Source: Salticus scenicus
Taxonomy: Eukaryota; Arthropoda; Arachnida; Araneae; Salticidae
Length of the DNA: 64,000 nt
Direction: 5' to 3'
NCBI GenBank assembly: GCA_963930645.1
Contig: OZ005662.1
Span: forward strand, 101,974,436 to 102,038,435
Shown here one piece after another: positions 12,333-22,700 of the stretch. The translations under genes were made by a program, and so were the position numbers. The notes beneath the pieces were generated by a model that did no database searches, was not told the DNA's origin, and worked only from the letters and a program-made list of their open reading frames with translations. Each line of letters begins with the position of its first letter. Positions within the stretch are counted from its first letter, which is position 1.

Positions 12333-12712
12333 ATTCAGAATAAAATGACTTTTTTTGGATATTTGGTGTTATACTACTTCTCTAAGATGGAAATCGTCTG
12401 CATTATCATAAAAGATAATTTTTTAAATTAATAATTTTAATAAATTATTTTTTAAAAACACAATTATTTTTTAATAACCGAATTAAATTCTATATAAATG
12501 TAGGTGCATCAATGAAACGGGGGGGGGGGTGAGGGGGTGGTAGCCCCCCTCATACAGAACTACTTATCATATAAAATTCTTCAGAAGCCTAATATGAATT
12601 GTTTAACACAGGTTTACATAACAGTACTCGTTATCTTACCTTTTAATCTGCAACCTGTATTTATAGTATTAAATTTCAGGGTAAGAGAAAGTCGTGTGAG
12701 TGACACACCAGA
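11692..12712. repeat. Unknown ~1 kb dispersed repeat R2, copy 1
   Basis: Collinear over its length with 16152-17130. Shared blocks include GAGAAAGTATTGTTTT, GAGGTCCCCTGAATACGAAA, a (TG)/(TCTG) run, TATCAGCATATCTCAA, ATTCAAATACATTACGTCTA, AACGAATGGTTGAACCATCG and TTAATCTGCAACCTGTATTT. Near the left end is TCTCTTACC, and near the right end its complement GGTAAGAGA. The right end then carries a GTGTG...CACAC hairpin. This copy has extra C-rich/G-rich sequence near 12146-12180 and a long T run at 12301. Internal short frames shared with copy 2 are not convincing genes. Class unknown. Confidence 0.75.
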
Positions 12713-12912
12713 TTATTTTTCGTGTTCAATTAGATTTTAGTGTATGTTTCAATTCAGTTTCAGATTCACACTTCCCCTCTCCCACACACACACATTTTTT
12801 TCTTTACATGTAAGTTTGTTAAAAGTGTTATTATTATTATTTTTTTTTTTTTTACTATAGACTATACAGTACGACTAGAAACAATTTTTGGTATTTATAT
12901 AATGCTTATAAG

Positions 12913-13194
12913 TTAACCCTTATCGCTCGTATGTCCTTTCTGAGGGGACATTAAAAAATCGAGCCATGCCTTAAGGTGTTACTCTGCAAATAAAATGTTA
13001 TTTTTCTAAACGTGTAACTATAGACTACCTTTCGGCTACCGGAAATTTTTAACAGAAAGATTTATTTTATTTAATGATGAATTAAAGTAAAACAAATTAT
13101 TACAATTTTTCGGTAGCCAAAAGGTAGTTGGTTGGAAACTGTACGTGTGACGTTTTAAAGGAAAACGAAAAATATGCCGAGCGCAAAGGGTTAA
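12913..13194. mobile_element. TTAA-flanked MITE (piggyBac-type), 274 bp
   Basis: The ends are TTAACCCTTATCGCTCG at 12913 and, read on the opposite strand from 13194, TTAACCCTTTGCGCTCGGCA. An inner pair, CTACCTTTCGGCTACCG (about 13024) and CGGTAGCCAAAAGGTAG (about 13111), also folds back. Its right TTAA (13191-13194) also serves as the left TTAA of the next element. Confidence 0.78.
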
Positions 13195-13639
13195 GAGGGG
13201 ACAATACCTAATACCGCGGACAGCCGTGGCCAATGTTATTCTATGGGAAAATTTGTTGCGATAATTACACAATACCTAATGTATATTTTTTAATTGTGTT
13301 TTCGCAGTCAGAAAATTCATAACTATTAAATGAGTACTCATTTTTGAAAAATTCATTTTTTTTTTTATTTTTACATTTTAATTTTGAGTTCAAAAATGCG
13401 ATTTTTCACAAAATGCACTTTTCTCATTTTCTACTTTTTTTCTTTTCAAAATGAAGTACTAAAATTTTAAAAAATCAATTTTTGGAAAACAAGTATTAAT
13501 TTAACGCTTATGAATTTTCTGAATGTGAAAACAGAAATGAAAAATATTCATTAGGTAATGAGTAATTATGTAAACAAATTCTCCCGTAGAATAACATGGG
13601 CCAAGGCTGCCGGCGAGATTAGGTATTGTCCGCTCTTAA
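13191..13639. mobile_element. TTAA-flanked palindromic MITE (piggyBac-type), copy 2 of the 7605 family
   Basis: The element at 13195-13635 lies between TTAA at 13191-13194 and 13636-13639. The ends read GAGGGGACAATACCTA and, from the right end on the other strand, GAGCGGACAATACCTA. Long arms include TATTCTATGGGA against its counterpart and a TTCTGAATGTGAAAACAGAA block shared with 7605-8043. Length 441 bp against 431 bp for the relative, so the two are one family with diverged ends. Confidence 0.8.
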
Positions 13640-13674
13640 ATCAATTGACTTGAAAAATACACTGCATTAATCCA

Positions 13675-13867
13675 TAGCTGCCAATACTTTAATTTATTCC
13701 GGAGTACTTTTAGCTCCGCCTTTAATACATACCACTTTTTTTTAAAGAGTAAATTTTTCTTATTTTATCATAGTTATATATTGGAGAAAAATATTCTAAA
13801 AATAAAGTAATGCGAAATAGAGGCTGAGCTAAAAATACTCCGGAATGAATTAAAATATTGGCAGCTA
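13675..13867. mobile_element. TA-flanked MITE (mariner-type), 189 bp
   Basis: TA at 13675-13676 and 13866-13867 flank complementary ends GCTGCCAATACTTTAATTTA and its near complement. TTCCGGAGTA(C/T)TTTTAGCT continues the arms to about 55 bp. The ends resemble those at 32161-32355 (CTTGCCAACAT...AATATTCC), so the two probably belong to one Tc1/mariner-type MITE group. Assignment rests on the TA duplication and end similarity only. Confidence 0.7.
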
Positions 13868-13871
13868 TGCA

Positions 13872-14123
13872 TTAACCCCTTCCTTCTCGCACCCATGATA
13901 TTCACGAGCAGTGACCACGCCCCACGTGTATTTTCCCATTAATATTTTAGGGTACATGAAAGCACCAGCCAGTACCAAACTGTATATAATGTATTTGAAA
14001 ATGTGTCCAGAATAAATTTATATATTATTCATATATTTATTTTCAAAATATTTTTTTAAATTAGACAAAAATGTGGACTTTATGGGCGTGTCTTTGAAAA
14101 ATATGCTACCGTTAAGGAGTTAA
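13872..14123. mobile_element. TTAA-flanked MITE (piggyBac-type), 244 bp
   Basis: TTAA at 13872-13875 and 14120-14123. The left end reads TTAACCCCTTCCTTCTCGCA. The right end on the opposite strand reads TTAACTCCTTAACGGTAGCA, then ACACGCCCAT, which partly matches ACCACGCCCCAC inside the left end. The terminal repeats are short and diverged compared with the neighbours. Confidence 0.65.
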
Positions 14124-14338
14124 TGGAAACGTACTGCGTTTATGAAAAATGCACTGCAGTAATGTACGAAATGCGAATCCGCATTGTTCAGTTTAAAATT
14201 ATTTGAATAAAAATTTTATTTTAGATATTATAAATTTTATGTTTAATAACATTATATTAACTCTAGAAAAATTTAATTACATTAACATTTTAATAATACG
14301 TAATTAATCTAGAAGGAAACGTTGTATTAAATATTTAA

Positions 14339-14354
14339 CAAGGGAGCTAAAAAC

Positions 14355-14390
<36 letters not shown>

Positions 14391-14923
14391 AATTTTTATG
14401 TACTTTTCTGCGATAAATTTAGAATTAAAAAACTAAAATTGAAGCACAAATTAAAATATTACTTACATAAGCTTCGTTTCAAAAATAATTTTCATTACAT
14501 TTCTACTCATCATCGAAATTTAATTAAAATATTCTAGCAATTATATTTTTGCAAGTAAATGTAATATCCTAAATAACACATTATTTTGCAATCTTTTATT
14601 TAATTAAAGTTCATTTTGAAGTTGTACAACCATCGTAATGAAACATTTCTGAAATTACTTTAAAAATATGCAATCTCATTTTATTTTCTTTTAGAAGCAT
14701 AGTTTTAATTTTAACAAAAGTTTTGTATTCCAAGAAACGGGATTAAGTTTAGAATATTTAGGAAATGAAATGTAATAAAATTGTTGTTTGTTACAACAAA
14801 ATAAAGACTGTGATTTTAATATGTTTTTGGTTTCGAGGAGAAAATTTTAGTTTTAATTGAAAAGCTTTATGTTATTAACCCTGAAAAAAATATTAGACAA
14901 ATAAAGAAAAGAGGATTTGTGCA
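14339..14923. other. Gene-free AT-rich stretch with A run
   Basis: A long A run sits at about 14360-14388. The rest is unstructured AT-rich DNA. Confidence 0.5.
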
Positions 14924-15342
14924 TAGGGTAAGTGCACCAGTGAATAACACTTTTAGAACAATCTCTGATGTTTTTAATGTTCCAGTCATCAGAAATCTTA
15001 AGTTAATACATATGGCATGAAGGACATTCAGAACCACATATATGTTAAAATATATACATTTCATAACAATTATTTTTTTTAATGAATTTTTATTTGACAC
15101 CCACTCAATGTTCCAGAAATTGACACCGCCAGTTTTTCATTTTATCAGTAATTGGCCCCCTATGTTCCAGTGTTTGAGACTGCTAGTTATTTGTTTTACC
15201 AGTTATTAGCACCCTATGCTCCAGTGTTTGACATAAAATGTTAAAATACTTATTTGTAAAATATATGATTTTATTATTTTTCTTATTTATTAATTATTTC
15301 GGGATAGATGTCAATTACTGGAGAATGTCAACCACTGGAGCA

Positions 15343-15351
<9 letters not shown>
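14924..15351. mobile_element. TA-flanked MITE with internal repeats of its terminal motif, 424 bp
   Basis: The ends GGGTAAGTGCACCAGTG (14926-14942) and CACTGGAGCACCTACCC (15333-15349) are inverted repeats flanked by TA (14924-14925, 15350-15351), as for Tc1/mariner-type elements. Inside, the phrase TG(T/C)TCCAG followed by TGTTTGA(G/C) recurs at about 15107, 15163 and 15217, each a variant of the terminal repeat interior. A (TA)n run follows directly at 15350-15392. Confidence 0.72.
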
Positions 15352-15387
<36 letters not shown>

Positions 15388-15392
15388 TATCG
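15350..15392. repeat. (TA)n microsatellite
   Basis: About 30 bases of pure TA after the MITE end, then an interrupted run. Because of it, the TA target duplication on this side cannot be told from microsatellite sequence. Confidence 0.85.
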
Positions 15393-16080
15393 TTTTTAAA
15401 ATTATTAGAGAAAATGTATGTCCAAATTAATTTTTGGACATTTTCTTAAATAGACGTTTTTCCGAATGCCTATTGAAAATTTTGACGGATTCTTTTAGAA
15501 CTTCAGGGGTCTTCAGAATATGTTATATCTAAAATATTTTTAGAAAATGCTTTGTTGCGGATGTACATAAATTAAAGAGTATATATTGTACAGTAGCATT
15601 CTGTAAAACATAATATTTCAAATGTATCTTTAGCTGTACGGATAAGATTACCATGCTTCTTAAAATTATCCATAAACATGTATATATAAAAGAATGGAGA
15701 AGTATGGAGATGTAAAGACTTCTTAAACAACATCGACAACTTTTTGTAAATTTCATCAATTACCATGCAAGATTTTCAAATCAATGAAATGGCATTTTTA
15801 GAAAGCTTGAAATACTATAATTATTAGTTAAAATTTATTTTTACAAAATTTTGCTTTATTCTGCCATATTCAAAAAAAAAAAAAAAAAAATAACAGAATA
15901 TAGAATAACCTGTTAAGCGATAGATCCCCAAATGTATTAGCACCAGTGTAGGTTAAAGCCAAATTAAATACTAAGTTTCCTTAAATTTCTTTCGTGTTAT
16001 ACAGCGTTCGCAAAATTTGTGATGCACACGCAGGCAGACATTTTCTCAAAATCGTCAAATCATGTTCAGGGCATTGTAAA
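15393..16080. other. Gene-free AT-rich stretch
   Basis: Short frames at 15529-15766 show no recognisable domain. A run of A lies at 15871-15889. No structure seen. Confidence 0.5.
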
Positions 16081-16116
16081 ATGTGTAAATCTATGTGTAA
16101 ATCTATGTGTAAACCG
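16081..16116. repeat. Triple 12-bp tandem repeat
   Basis: ATGTGTAAATCT occurs twice in a row (16081-16104), followed by ATGTGTAAACCG (16105-16116). Confidence 0.85.
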
Positions 16117-16151
16117 CATATCCAAAATTTTCACGAATCCAATACTTTTTT

Positions 16152-17130
16152 ACTTTCTCTTACCCATAGGGTCGAGAAAGTATTGTTTTAGGGTCAAATT
16201 TTCGAGCGTGAGCTTTTGTTGCATTTACATGTTCTGAGGTCCCCTGAATACGAAAATCATGTTTTTAGCGAATGGTCTGTGTGTCTGTCTGTCTGTCTGT
16301 CTGTATCAGCATATCTCAAGAACAAATAGTAGCAGAAATTTCAAAATCGGTATTCTAAATGTGTATCATACAAGGATGCTACAGTAAGCTTTTCGTTGAG
16401 ATGAAGCAAATGGTTCGTGTACAGGGACACTGAAAAGTATTCAAATACATTACGTCTATGGGGGAAATTGCAGGTAAGTACAGTTTAAGATCTATTGACT
16501 GCACTAAACCAAATAAAAATAATATGTATTTTTTGTAACAGAGATAGTCAACTAAAAAAAAAGCAATGTATGTGGGAAGTCCCCCCTCGAGGAGAGTAAA
16601 TTTTCATGATGGGTATCTTTCAAAAGAGCTCGCTAGTACCTTTAAAACGAATGGTTGAACCATCGATCTGCAAGAATTTAAAATAACGTTATCGATTTTT
16701 TTCCTTAAAAATATATATATATATATATATATTATTATTATTATTTTTTTTTTTTTATGTAATATTGAGAATAAATTCAACTTTTTTTTATATATATTTA
16801 GTGTTATACTACTTCTCTAGTATGGAAATCGTCTGCATTATCATAAAAGATAATTGTTTTAAATAATAGTTTTAATAAATTAATTTTTAAAAACAGAACT
16901 ATTTTTTAATACTCGAATTAAATTATATGTAAATGTGGGTGCATTAATGAAACGGGGGATTGGGGGCCCCCCACACAGAACTAATTGTCATATAAAACTC
17001 TTCCGAAGCCTAATTTGAATTGTTTAACACAGGTTTACATAACAGCACTCGTTATCTTACCTCTTAATCTGCAACCTGTATTTATAGTATTAAATTTCAG
17101 GGTAAATGAAAGTCGTGTGATTGACACACC
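16152..17130. repeat. Unknown ~1 kb dispersed repeat R2, copy 2
   Basis: Collinear with 11692-12712 in the same orientation. It begins ACTTTCTCTTACCCATAGGG and ends with AGTCGTGTGATTGACACACC. The terminal hairpin stem GTGTG/CACAC is kept although the loop differs (ATTGA here, AGTGA in copy 1). A (TA)n and (TTA)n tract at about 16713-16745 replaces part of the T run of copy 1. Both copies share an open stretch (16985-17203 here, 12537-12740 in copy 1), but this reflects overall sequence similarity. Confidence 0.75.
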
Positions 17131-17404
17131 AGATTATTCTCATACATATAGAAAAAAAATATATATACAAGAAATTATACAGCTAACTACTTATAAATCA
17201 TAAATATTTTTTTCCAAATGTTATGTTAGTCGGATGAGCTTTATTAACTCTGTAGCTGTACGTACTGACCTACGTTCTGAAACTAGAACTTCTTTTGTCT
17301 CAGTAAGAAGGTCGCATTGAACTTTCAGAAAATAAAACTATTATGTTGCTTATACAAAATCTGAATTTAAAAGTCCTTTTACTACATTTTGCAATGAGAC
17401 ATAA

Positions 17405-17937
17405 TGTTGCGTACTTGGAGTTCGTGAGTTGTCTAAAAAAGAAACACGAATCTTGCAGAGGCTTAAAAGTTTATTAAAAGAAAATTCTAGAAGAATACAG
17501 GTCTATAAATCAAGTATCAACTTCAATGTCACCAGAAAATACAGCTTTAATAACAGCTAACAACATCAAATTCGCAGCATAAACTGTAGCATGGCTTTAA
17601 CACACAGCAACAAGCTGTAACTAAAGAGGCTCAGTGCTCTTTAAACAGCAATCATTGCCTTGGCGAAACTGACTGACTTGGCGCGATACGATTCCTTACA
17701 TACCCGCGTAGAAATTTAAGAATATTCCAGAAAATTCTCCACCAGTCAAGTTACTGATCAGATATTTGGTATATCGTAATTAAGAATTTTCTCTCCAAGA
17801 TCGGCATAAAAGTCGCCAAATTTGACGCCAAAGCCATTACCAGCATTAATAATGCTTTTTGACGTGTTTTTAAGGAAAAATAAACCATTTTAAAGCGAAA
17901 ACAAGCAAGACATGCTGAAAATTAACATTTTACAACA
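17405..17937 (-). mobile_element. Solo-LTR-like sequence, gypsy-type
   Basis: Read on the minus strand it runs from TGTTGTAAAATGTTAATT to ACGCAACA, giving TGTTG...CAACA ends. Close to its 3' part are TTTTAATAAACTTTTAAGCC, a plausible polyadenylation region, and a GC-richer zone with GGGTATGTAAGGAATCG. It is collinear with the broken copy at 60473-61557, which carries a gypsy reverse transcriptase fragment. Flanks do not show an obvious target duplication, so this could be a truncated end rather than a true solo LTR. Confidence 0.6.
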
Positions 17938-19170
17938 TGACTGCGCTTTTTTCAAAAATTTTACATAGATATTACTCTCATTTACAAATTTGTAGCAATA
18001 ATGTTACAATGTTGTACTACCCTAAAAAAATTTGAATAAAACATATTACACTTTTGAAGCTCTGTGGTTTTGCACTGAAACCAAACATTTAAAATTTATA
18101 CGACAATTTAAAAAATATTTTTTCCTTGATTTAAATCGATTTTTTCTTCTCTATTTGGTAGATATCAGCACTACTCCGAGATTTAAGAAACTGTGTATTA
18201 AAGGAAGGCAATTGAAGAAGTCATTTTAAACGCGAGTGGTTCTCACGAGGGCGGGTAGTTGTTGTTTCACTTTTTCCACCTGATGAAAGACCTTGCTATT
18301 ATTTTTACTTAAACATCTGCTTTCAGTTTTTTTGCAATTTATACTTTTCACTCACAAAATGATTTATTTTTAAAATAAATAATTATTTGAATTTAGTCAA
18401 CTCAACAAATATTTCAACAAAACATTTCTGGAAAATTAAAGATGTTTATTTTCTTACCTTTTGCATATTTATGATCAGCTATATTAATAGCCATATTAGA
18501 CAGTAGTTGTGCATTTTTTAAAAGAAAATATGGAATAAACTTTAAAAGGTTAAAAGGGCACTAGTATCAATAAATGAAACTAGAACGATATAAAACATAT
18601 TAACATATTCTTATAATTTAACATATTCTTATAATATTGTTTAATAATAACTTAAAAAAAACCTTTTAAAAGATCTAAAACATCATCGTAAGACATTAAA
18701 TCCTCACCCTTGCATCAGTTTCGCTGTTGCAGTGAAAGTTATTTGACAGTCAAAGAGAAAATAAATGGCATTTTTATGTAGTTCTTGTATGTTCGGTTTT
18801 TGCAACAAATTTTACGATTTGCCGGCAAACTTGACAGCAGTGATTTGTTGATCCTGCTTTGAAAAAAAAAAGTAGTTCAGGGTTTCTGAAGTTTTCAAGT
18901 TTTATGATGAATAGGAGCCAATTTTTGGAAATATCCATTAAATTCTAACACAGAGTTCATGTAAACCGCTCGAAATGACAGTCGCTAAACACTGTAAATA
19001 GCAATGGATCCACGAACAACTGTTATAGTGTTGTTCAGAGAGCTATTTGGAGCGATTGTACTTTTTAGACTTTTTGAATTTTCGAAATTTGTCCTTGAAT
19101 CCACGAAATACTTGCTCTGTGATACCTGAGAATATTTGTTTTACTTTTGGGAAACAAGTGGCTCTTTTTT
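17938..19170. other. Gene-free stretch
   Basis: Only short frames (for example 18032-18229) without recognisable domains. ACATATTCTTATAATTTA is tandemly repeated near 18602-18635. Confidence 0.5.
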
Positions 19171-19264
19171 TTGGACTGATTCCAAAACATTCGTCGATTT
19201 TTCTGATATGAACAACAGCTTTATTGTACTTGCTTCGAGAATATTCCTTGAATTGACAGTACTG
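19171..19264. repeat. Direct repeat flanking the CACTG element, left copy
   Basis: About 95 bp similar to 20206-20300. Shared blocks are GATTCCA(A/G)AACATTCGTCGA, TTTATTG, ACT(T)GCTTCGAGA and TTGAATT(G/A)ACA. The CACTG element starts immediately after this copy, at 19265. Confidence 0.65.
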
Positions 19265-20199
19265 CACTGAGAAAGAATTCTGCGACTGACATTTAGAAGC
19301 TAAAACTTGTCTCTAGTAAAAATAGTTCCATGTCATTCATATGAATTTTAGTTTCCTTTACCAGCGAGTTCTAAAATCTCCTGTTAGAATTCTAGATGCT
19401 TTTTCTATATTATGGTGGTCAAACTTTTTAAAAAGTCAAAATTAAGGAAGTGGGTTCTAGTAACTATAATCTTGATTTATGACTGAATTTCAGAAAATCA
19501 AGCGAGATTTTCGCGCAATACAAAGTATTCATAATATTAATAATATTCCTAATATCGTTTCACCATCTAGAAAATTATAGACTAGAAATTCTCGATCATT
19601 TCGTCTATCCAGGTTAGGGGGCGTATCAAGTAATTTCCCCCCCCCCCCCGCAAGATACAGTGTAGAATTGCGAGAAAATTGAGTTAAATTCAAGTAAAAC
19701 ATGTTTCTTGACTTAAATATGGCAAAAATCTTACACGATAACATTTATCGTGGCCTTTCAACAAACAGTAGCCTTTCAATTGTTTTAGACGCCACCGGCC
19801 AGCCGCAAGCAATCTATGCACATCTATGTAATCTTAAAAAATAATCTTAACTAGTCTTCAATAAAAATAATAAACCAAATTGTGTTTTTTGGAATAAATC
19901 CAACGCATTTATAGTAAAAGTATGAATTTTAAATAATCTCACGTAAGATTAGGGAAGGGGGTCGAGCCAAATCTCACGAAATCTCAATAGGGGAGGAGGG
20001 GGGGGGCTAGCCAAATCTCACGAAATCTCACTAGGGGGGATCAAAAAATCGTCAAAACCACTTCACGTAATTAATGGACGCCCCCTTATTTGTTTACCTT
20101 ATACGCATATCTCGTAAATCTACATTTTTAGTTCAGGGATACAGAAAATGACTACTTATTCGTATGCATTCGAGGTGGTATACATATTTTTTGTCAGTG
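19265..20199 (+). mobile_element. CACTGAGAAAA element, copy A, interrupted
   Basis: Begins CACTGAGAAAGAATTCTG and ends TTTTTTGTCAGTG. The interior matches the other copies: GACATxTAGAA, AATAGTTCCATGTCAT, GTTAGAATTCTAGA, AACTATAATCTTG, AAAATCAAGCGAGA, TTTCACCATCTAGAAA, AGACTAGAAATTCTCGAT and the final CTTATTC block. A 469 bp insertion at 19617-20085 splits it. Without the insert it is about 463 bp, the length of copies B, D and E. Confidence 0.75.
19614..20088. mobile_element. PIF/Harbinger-like MITE inserted in the CACTG element
   Basis: The insert at 19617-20085 begins GGGGGCGT and ends ACGCCCCC, and is flanked by TTA on both sides (19614-19616, 20086-20088). Uninserted CACTG copies (for example near 30920) read straight across the site with one TTA-like trinucleotide, which supports a 3-bp target duplication. 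A TTA/TWA duplication with G-rich ends is typical of PIF/Harbinger elements. Inside are C and G runs and a duplicated AGCCAAATCTCACGAAATCT (about 19967 and 20010). No transposase. Confidence 0.75.
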
Positions 20200-20205
20200 G
20201 ATAAG

Positions 20206-20300
20206 AGCGATTCCAGAACATTCGTCGACTTTTGTGATTCCAGTGAGAGATTTATTGGACTGCTTCGAGAGTACTCATTGAATTAACAATCTTATTGGAT
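20206..20300. repeat. Direct repeat flanking the CACTG element, right copy
   Basis: Partner of 19171-19264 and starting within 10 bp of the element's right end. At 95 bp it is far too long for a target duplication, so the element probably inserted between two units of an older tandem repeat. Confidence 0.6.
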
Positions 20301-21439
20301 AGAATAGTCCTTGAAACCTCTGAAACGAGAAGTTACGCTAAATAAAATGCATTCTTCGACTAGAATAAGCTTGTTTATTTTGAAGAAAGTCGATAAATTT
20401 TCAACAAGCTACTATGAAGCTCACATAAAACTTGACAGTTTGAGTTCATTTTTTAATTTTCTTTGAGTATAATTAAAAATATATAGTATTGATAAACTGT
20501 CAAGGAGTAAATGTGTATTATTCATGTTAAAAATATAATTATTCGGTTTCAAAACACCGTAATAAATGTACACTAGTATCTTTGAAATAGATAAAAAGAA
20601 AAATACACTGTTTTCTTATTATATTATATTATAATAAAAAAAATATAATAAATGAATCTATAAATATTTTTTGAAAACTCATAATTTTTTAAACTCCTAA
20701 GAAGCCTTTTATTGTACCTTTTATTGTATAACTGAATGAAGCATTACTATTAATCCCTTTATCCTTTGTTAGATTAATTTGATTGATGCAGTATAAATTG
20801 CTTTATGCAATTGTAAATTAATTGTAATAATTGATTTGTAATAATCATGCTTGGAATGCAAACACTGAATTTGCGATATATCGTTATTATGTCTGCTATA
20901 CAGTTGATGCTAATGAATATTGTTGAATAATGTTTAATAATTACGATACAGTGTTGCATTATAATAATTCCGTGCATGTAGTTTGTCAAAGCAAAATATA
21001 TATTTTAATAATTTTACATAACTTAAATTTTTAATGCAGAAAAATTAATCATGTTTTCAGCAATCTAATATTTTAATAATACAATTTAAACATGAATTAA
21101 AGCCTTTTTATTAAAATCTCTTATCGATATTCTAATTGGAAATACATAGTCTGAGATTTAGATATTCAATTTAATATGAACAGAAATCTGTAACTGATAT
21201 CTCATTATCATGTTAAAGAACATGTATAAATTATTTATGTCAAATTATGTGATAATTTTGATAACATAATAATATCCAATTTTAGATATGCTAGTAGCCA
21301 TCAAAAAAACTTCCTTTTATATCATGGATTTCTAAATGGAAAGAATCGACAACTTTATTTTAAATTATCACAGATCTGCATTTCAACCGCCATTTTAAAG
21401 ATACTGAGGAATTCTTTTGATAAATGCTTATATAGAAAA
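20300..21439. other. Gene-free AT-rich stretch
   Basis: Unstructured AT-rich DNA with a TATTATATTATAATAA run near 20616. No gene seen. Confidence 0.5.
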
Positions 21440-21606
21440 TTCACACCCCATAAGAGGGAAAGGAGGAGAAGCGATCCTCCTACATACACAAAAAATTAAT
21501 GCAGCTCCTGTGATGGTGACCTATAATGTGCATTTCTGATCAATCGGATAAGACATTTAGAGGTTAGCGCACTTTAAATAATTTGATCCTAAAAACCATA
21601 CAGATA

Positions 21607-21639
<33 letters not shown>

Positions 21640-21780
21640 GTGCCCTTGTAAAAAAAAAATTATAAGTGCTAATTTCTCCAAAAAATCTATTGAGTTCTTG
21701 CGATGAGGACATGTATTTAAATTTTCAGCTCAATCGAATGAGGCATTTAGCCGCCATCGTACTTCATTTATTGCATTTTA
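21440..21780 (+). repeat. Two R1-type monomers
   Basis: Two ~170 bp units resembling the monomers at 24690-25560. Each has a GxGAxGGTGACC or GATGAGGACATGTAT region, then TC(A)ATCGxATxAGxCATTTAG, a CxCACTTxA block, and a GATAAAGA block followed by TGT(G)CCC. A long T run at 21610-21639 interrupts the first unit. A (AAT)n tract follows at 21797-21824. Confidence 0.6.
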
Positions 21781-21792
21781 TTTTAAAACTAA

Positions 21793-21824
<32 letters not shown>

Positions 21825-21860
21825 GGCATTTATTAATTTTTCGCATTTTTAAACTCGAAA

Positions 21861-22326
21861 CACTGGGAAAAAATTCTGTAACTGACATCTAAAATCTAAA
21901 TTGGGGCTCTCGAAAAACTAGTTCCATGTCATCCTTATAAATTCTAGTCTCATTTAAAAGCGAGTTCTAGAAACCCGTATTAGAGCGTTTGCCTATATTC
22001 TCGAGGGCAGTGTTATTTAAAAATCTCTGCAAATAAATTCGAATACAAAAGACGGGTTTCAGCAACTATAATCTTGGTTTGTTACATAATTCTAGAAAAT
22101 CAAGCAAGAAATTTTTACAATGGAAAAGGTTCTTTTTTTTCAGAATATTCATAATATTGTTTCATCATCTAGAAATGTATAGACTAGAAGTTCTTGATCA
22201 TTTCATCGATTCAGTTTTTCGTCGCGTCTTATGGGCATAGTTCGGAAATCTATATTTCCAGTTAAGGGACTTAGAAAATGACCACTTATTCATTCTAGAT
22301 GAAGACGGTATATTTTTTTCTCAGTG
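21861..22326 (+). mobile_element. CACTGAGAAAA element, copy B (466 bp)
   Basis: Complete: starts CACTGGGAAAAAATTCTG and ends TTTTTTTCTCAGTG. The terminal inverted repeats are about 13 bp. The interior follows the order described for copy A. No consistent target duplication was found. Confidence 0.75.
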
Positions 22327-22354
22327 AATAAAAATTTAAAAAAAAAAATTTAAT

Positions 22355-22550
22355 CATTTTTTAGAAAACGAGTATTAATATTACAATGAGTACAAAACTT
22401 TCAATAAACACCTTAAAATGCAATAACTTGTTTGTTCAAAGTTTTGTATTCATTATTTTTAAACGCCATTTCTGTAGTACTTTTTTTACAATACTAATAC
22501 TGCAGTTGTGAATTTTCTGAATGTGAAAGCGGAATTTTAAAAATTTCAAC
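22355..22550. repeat. Fragment of the 7605/13191 palindromic MITE family
   Basis: TTAGAAAACGAGTATTAAT at 22360 and TGAATTTTCTGAATGTGAAA at about 22511 match the inner arm regions of the two TTAA MITEs (for example 13481-13525). Neither end nor TTAA is kept. Confidence 0.5.
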
Positions 22551-22590
22551 AAAACCAAAAATTATAAATTAAAGATTTGGTGTACAATAA

Positions 22591-22700
22591 ATATTTAAAT
22601 ATAAAAGTTTCTTTACATGCTATAAAATAAAGAGATGCTCTACCGGTTTTGAAAGGACGTGATCTTTCTTTTTCAGGTGCAAAACATGCGTGCTACTACT
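22591..22700. repeat. Dispersed segment with ACCGGTTT box, copy 1
   Basis: AATATTTAAATATAAAAGTT then CTACCGGTTTTGAAAGGACG, CTTTTTCAGG and GTGCTACTA. The same order occurs at 26711-26820. Source element not recognised. Confidence 0.5.

Noticed and set aside
12537..17203. Similar frames at 12537-12740 and 16985-17203 suggesting a conserved protein
   Set aside because: Similarity is equally strong outside the frames and follows the whole R2 repeat. The C-termini differ.
20206..20300. The 95 bp direct repeat as a target duplication of CACTG copy A
   Set aside because: It is far longer than any DNA transposon target duplication and too diverged between the two sides.
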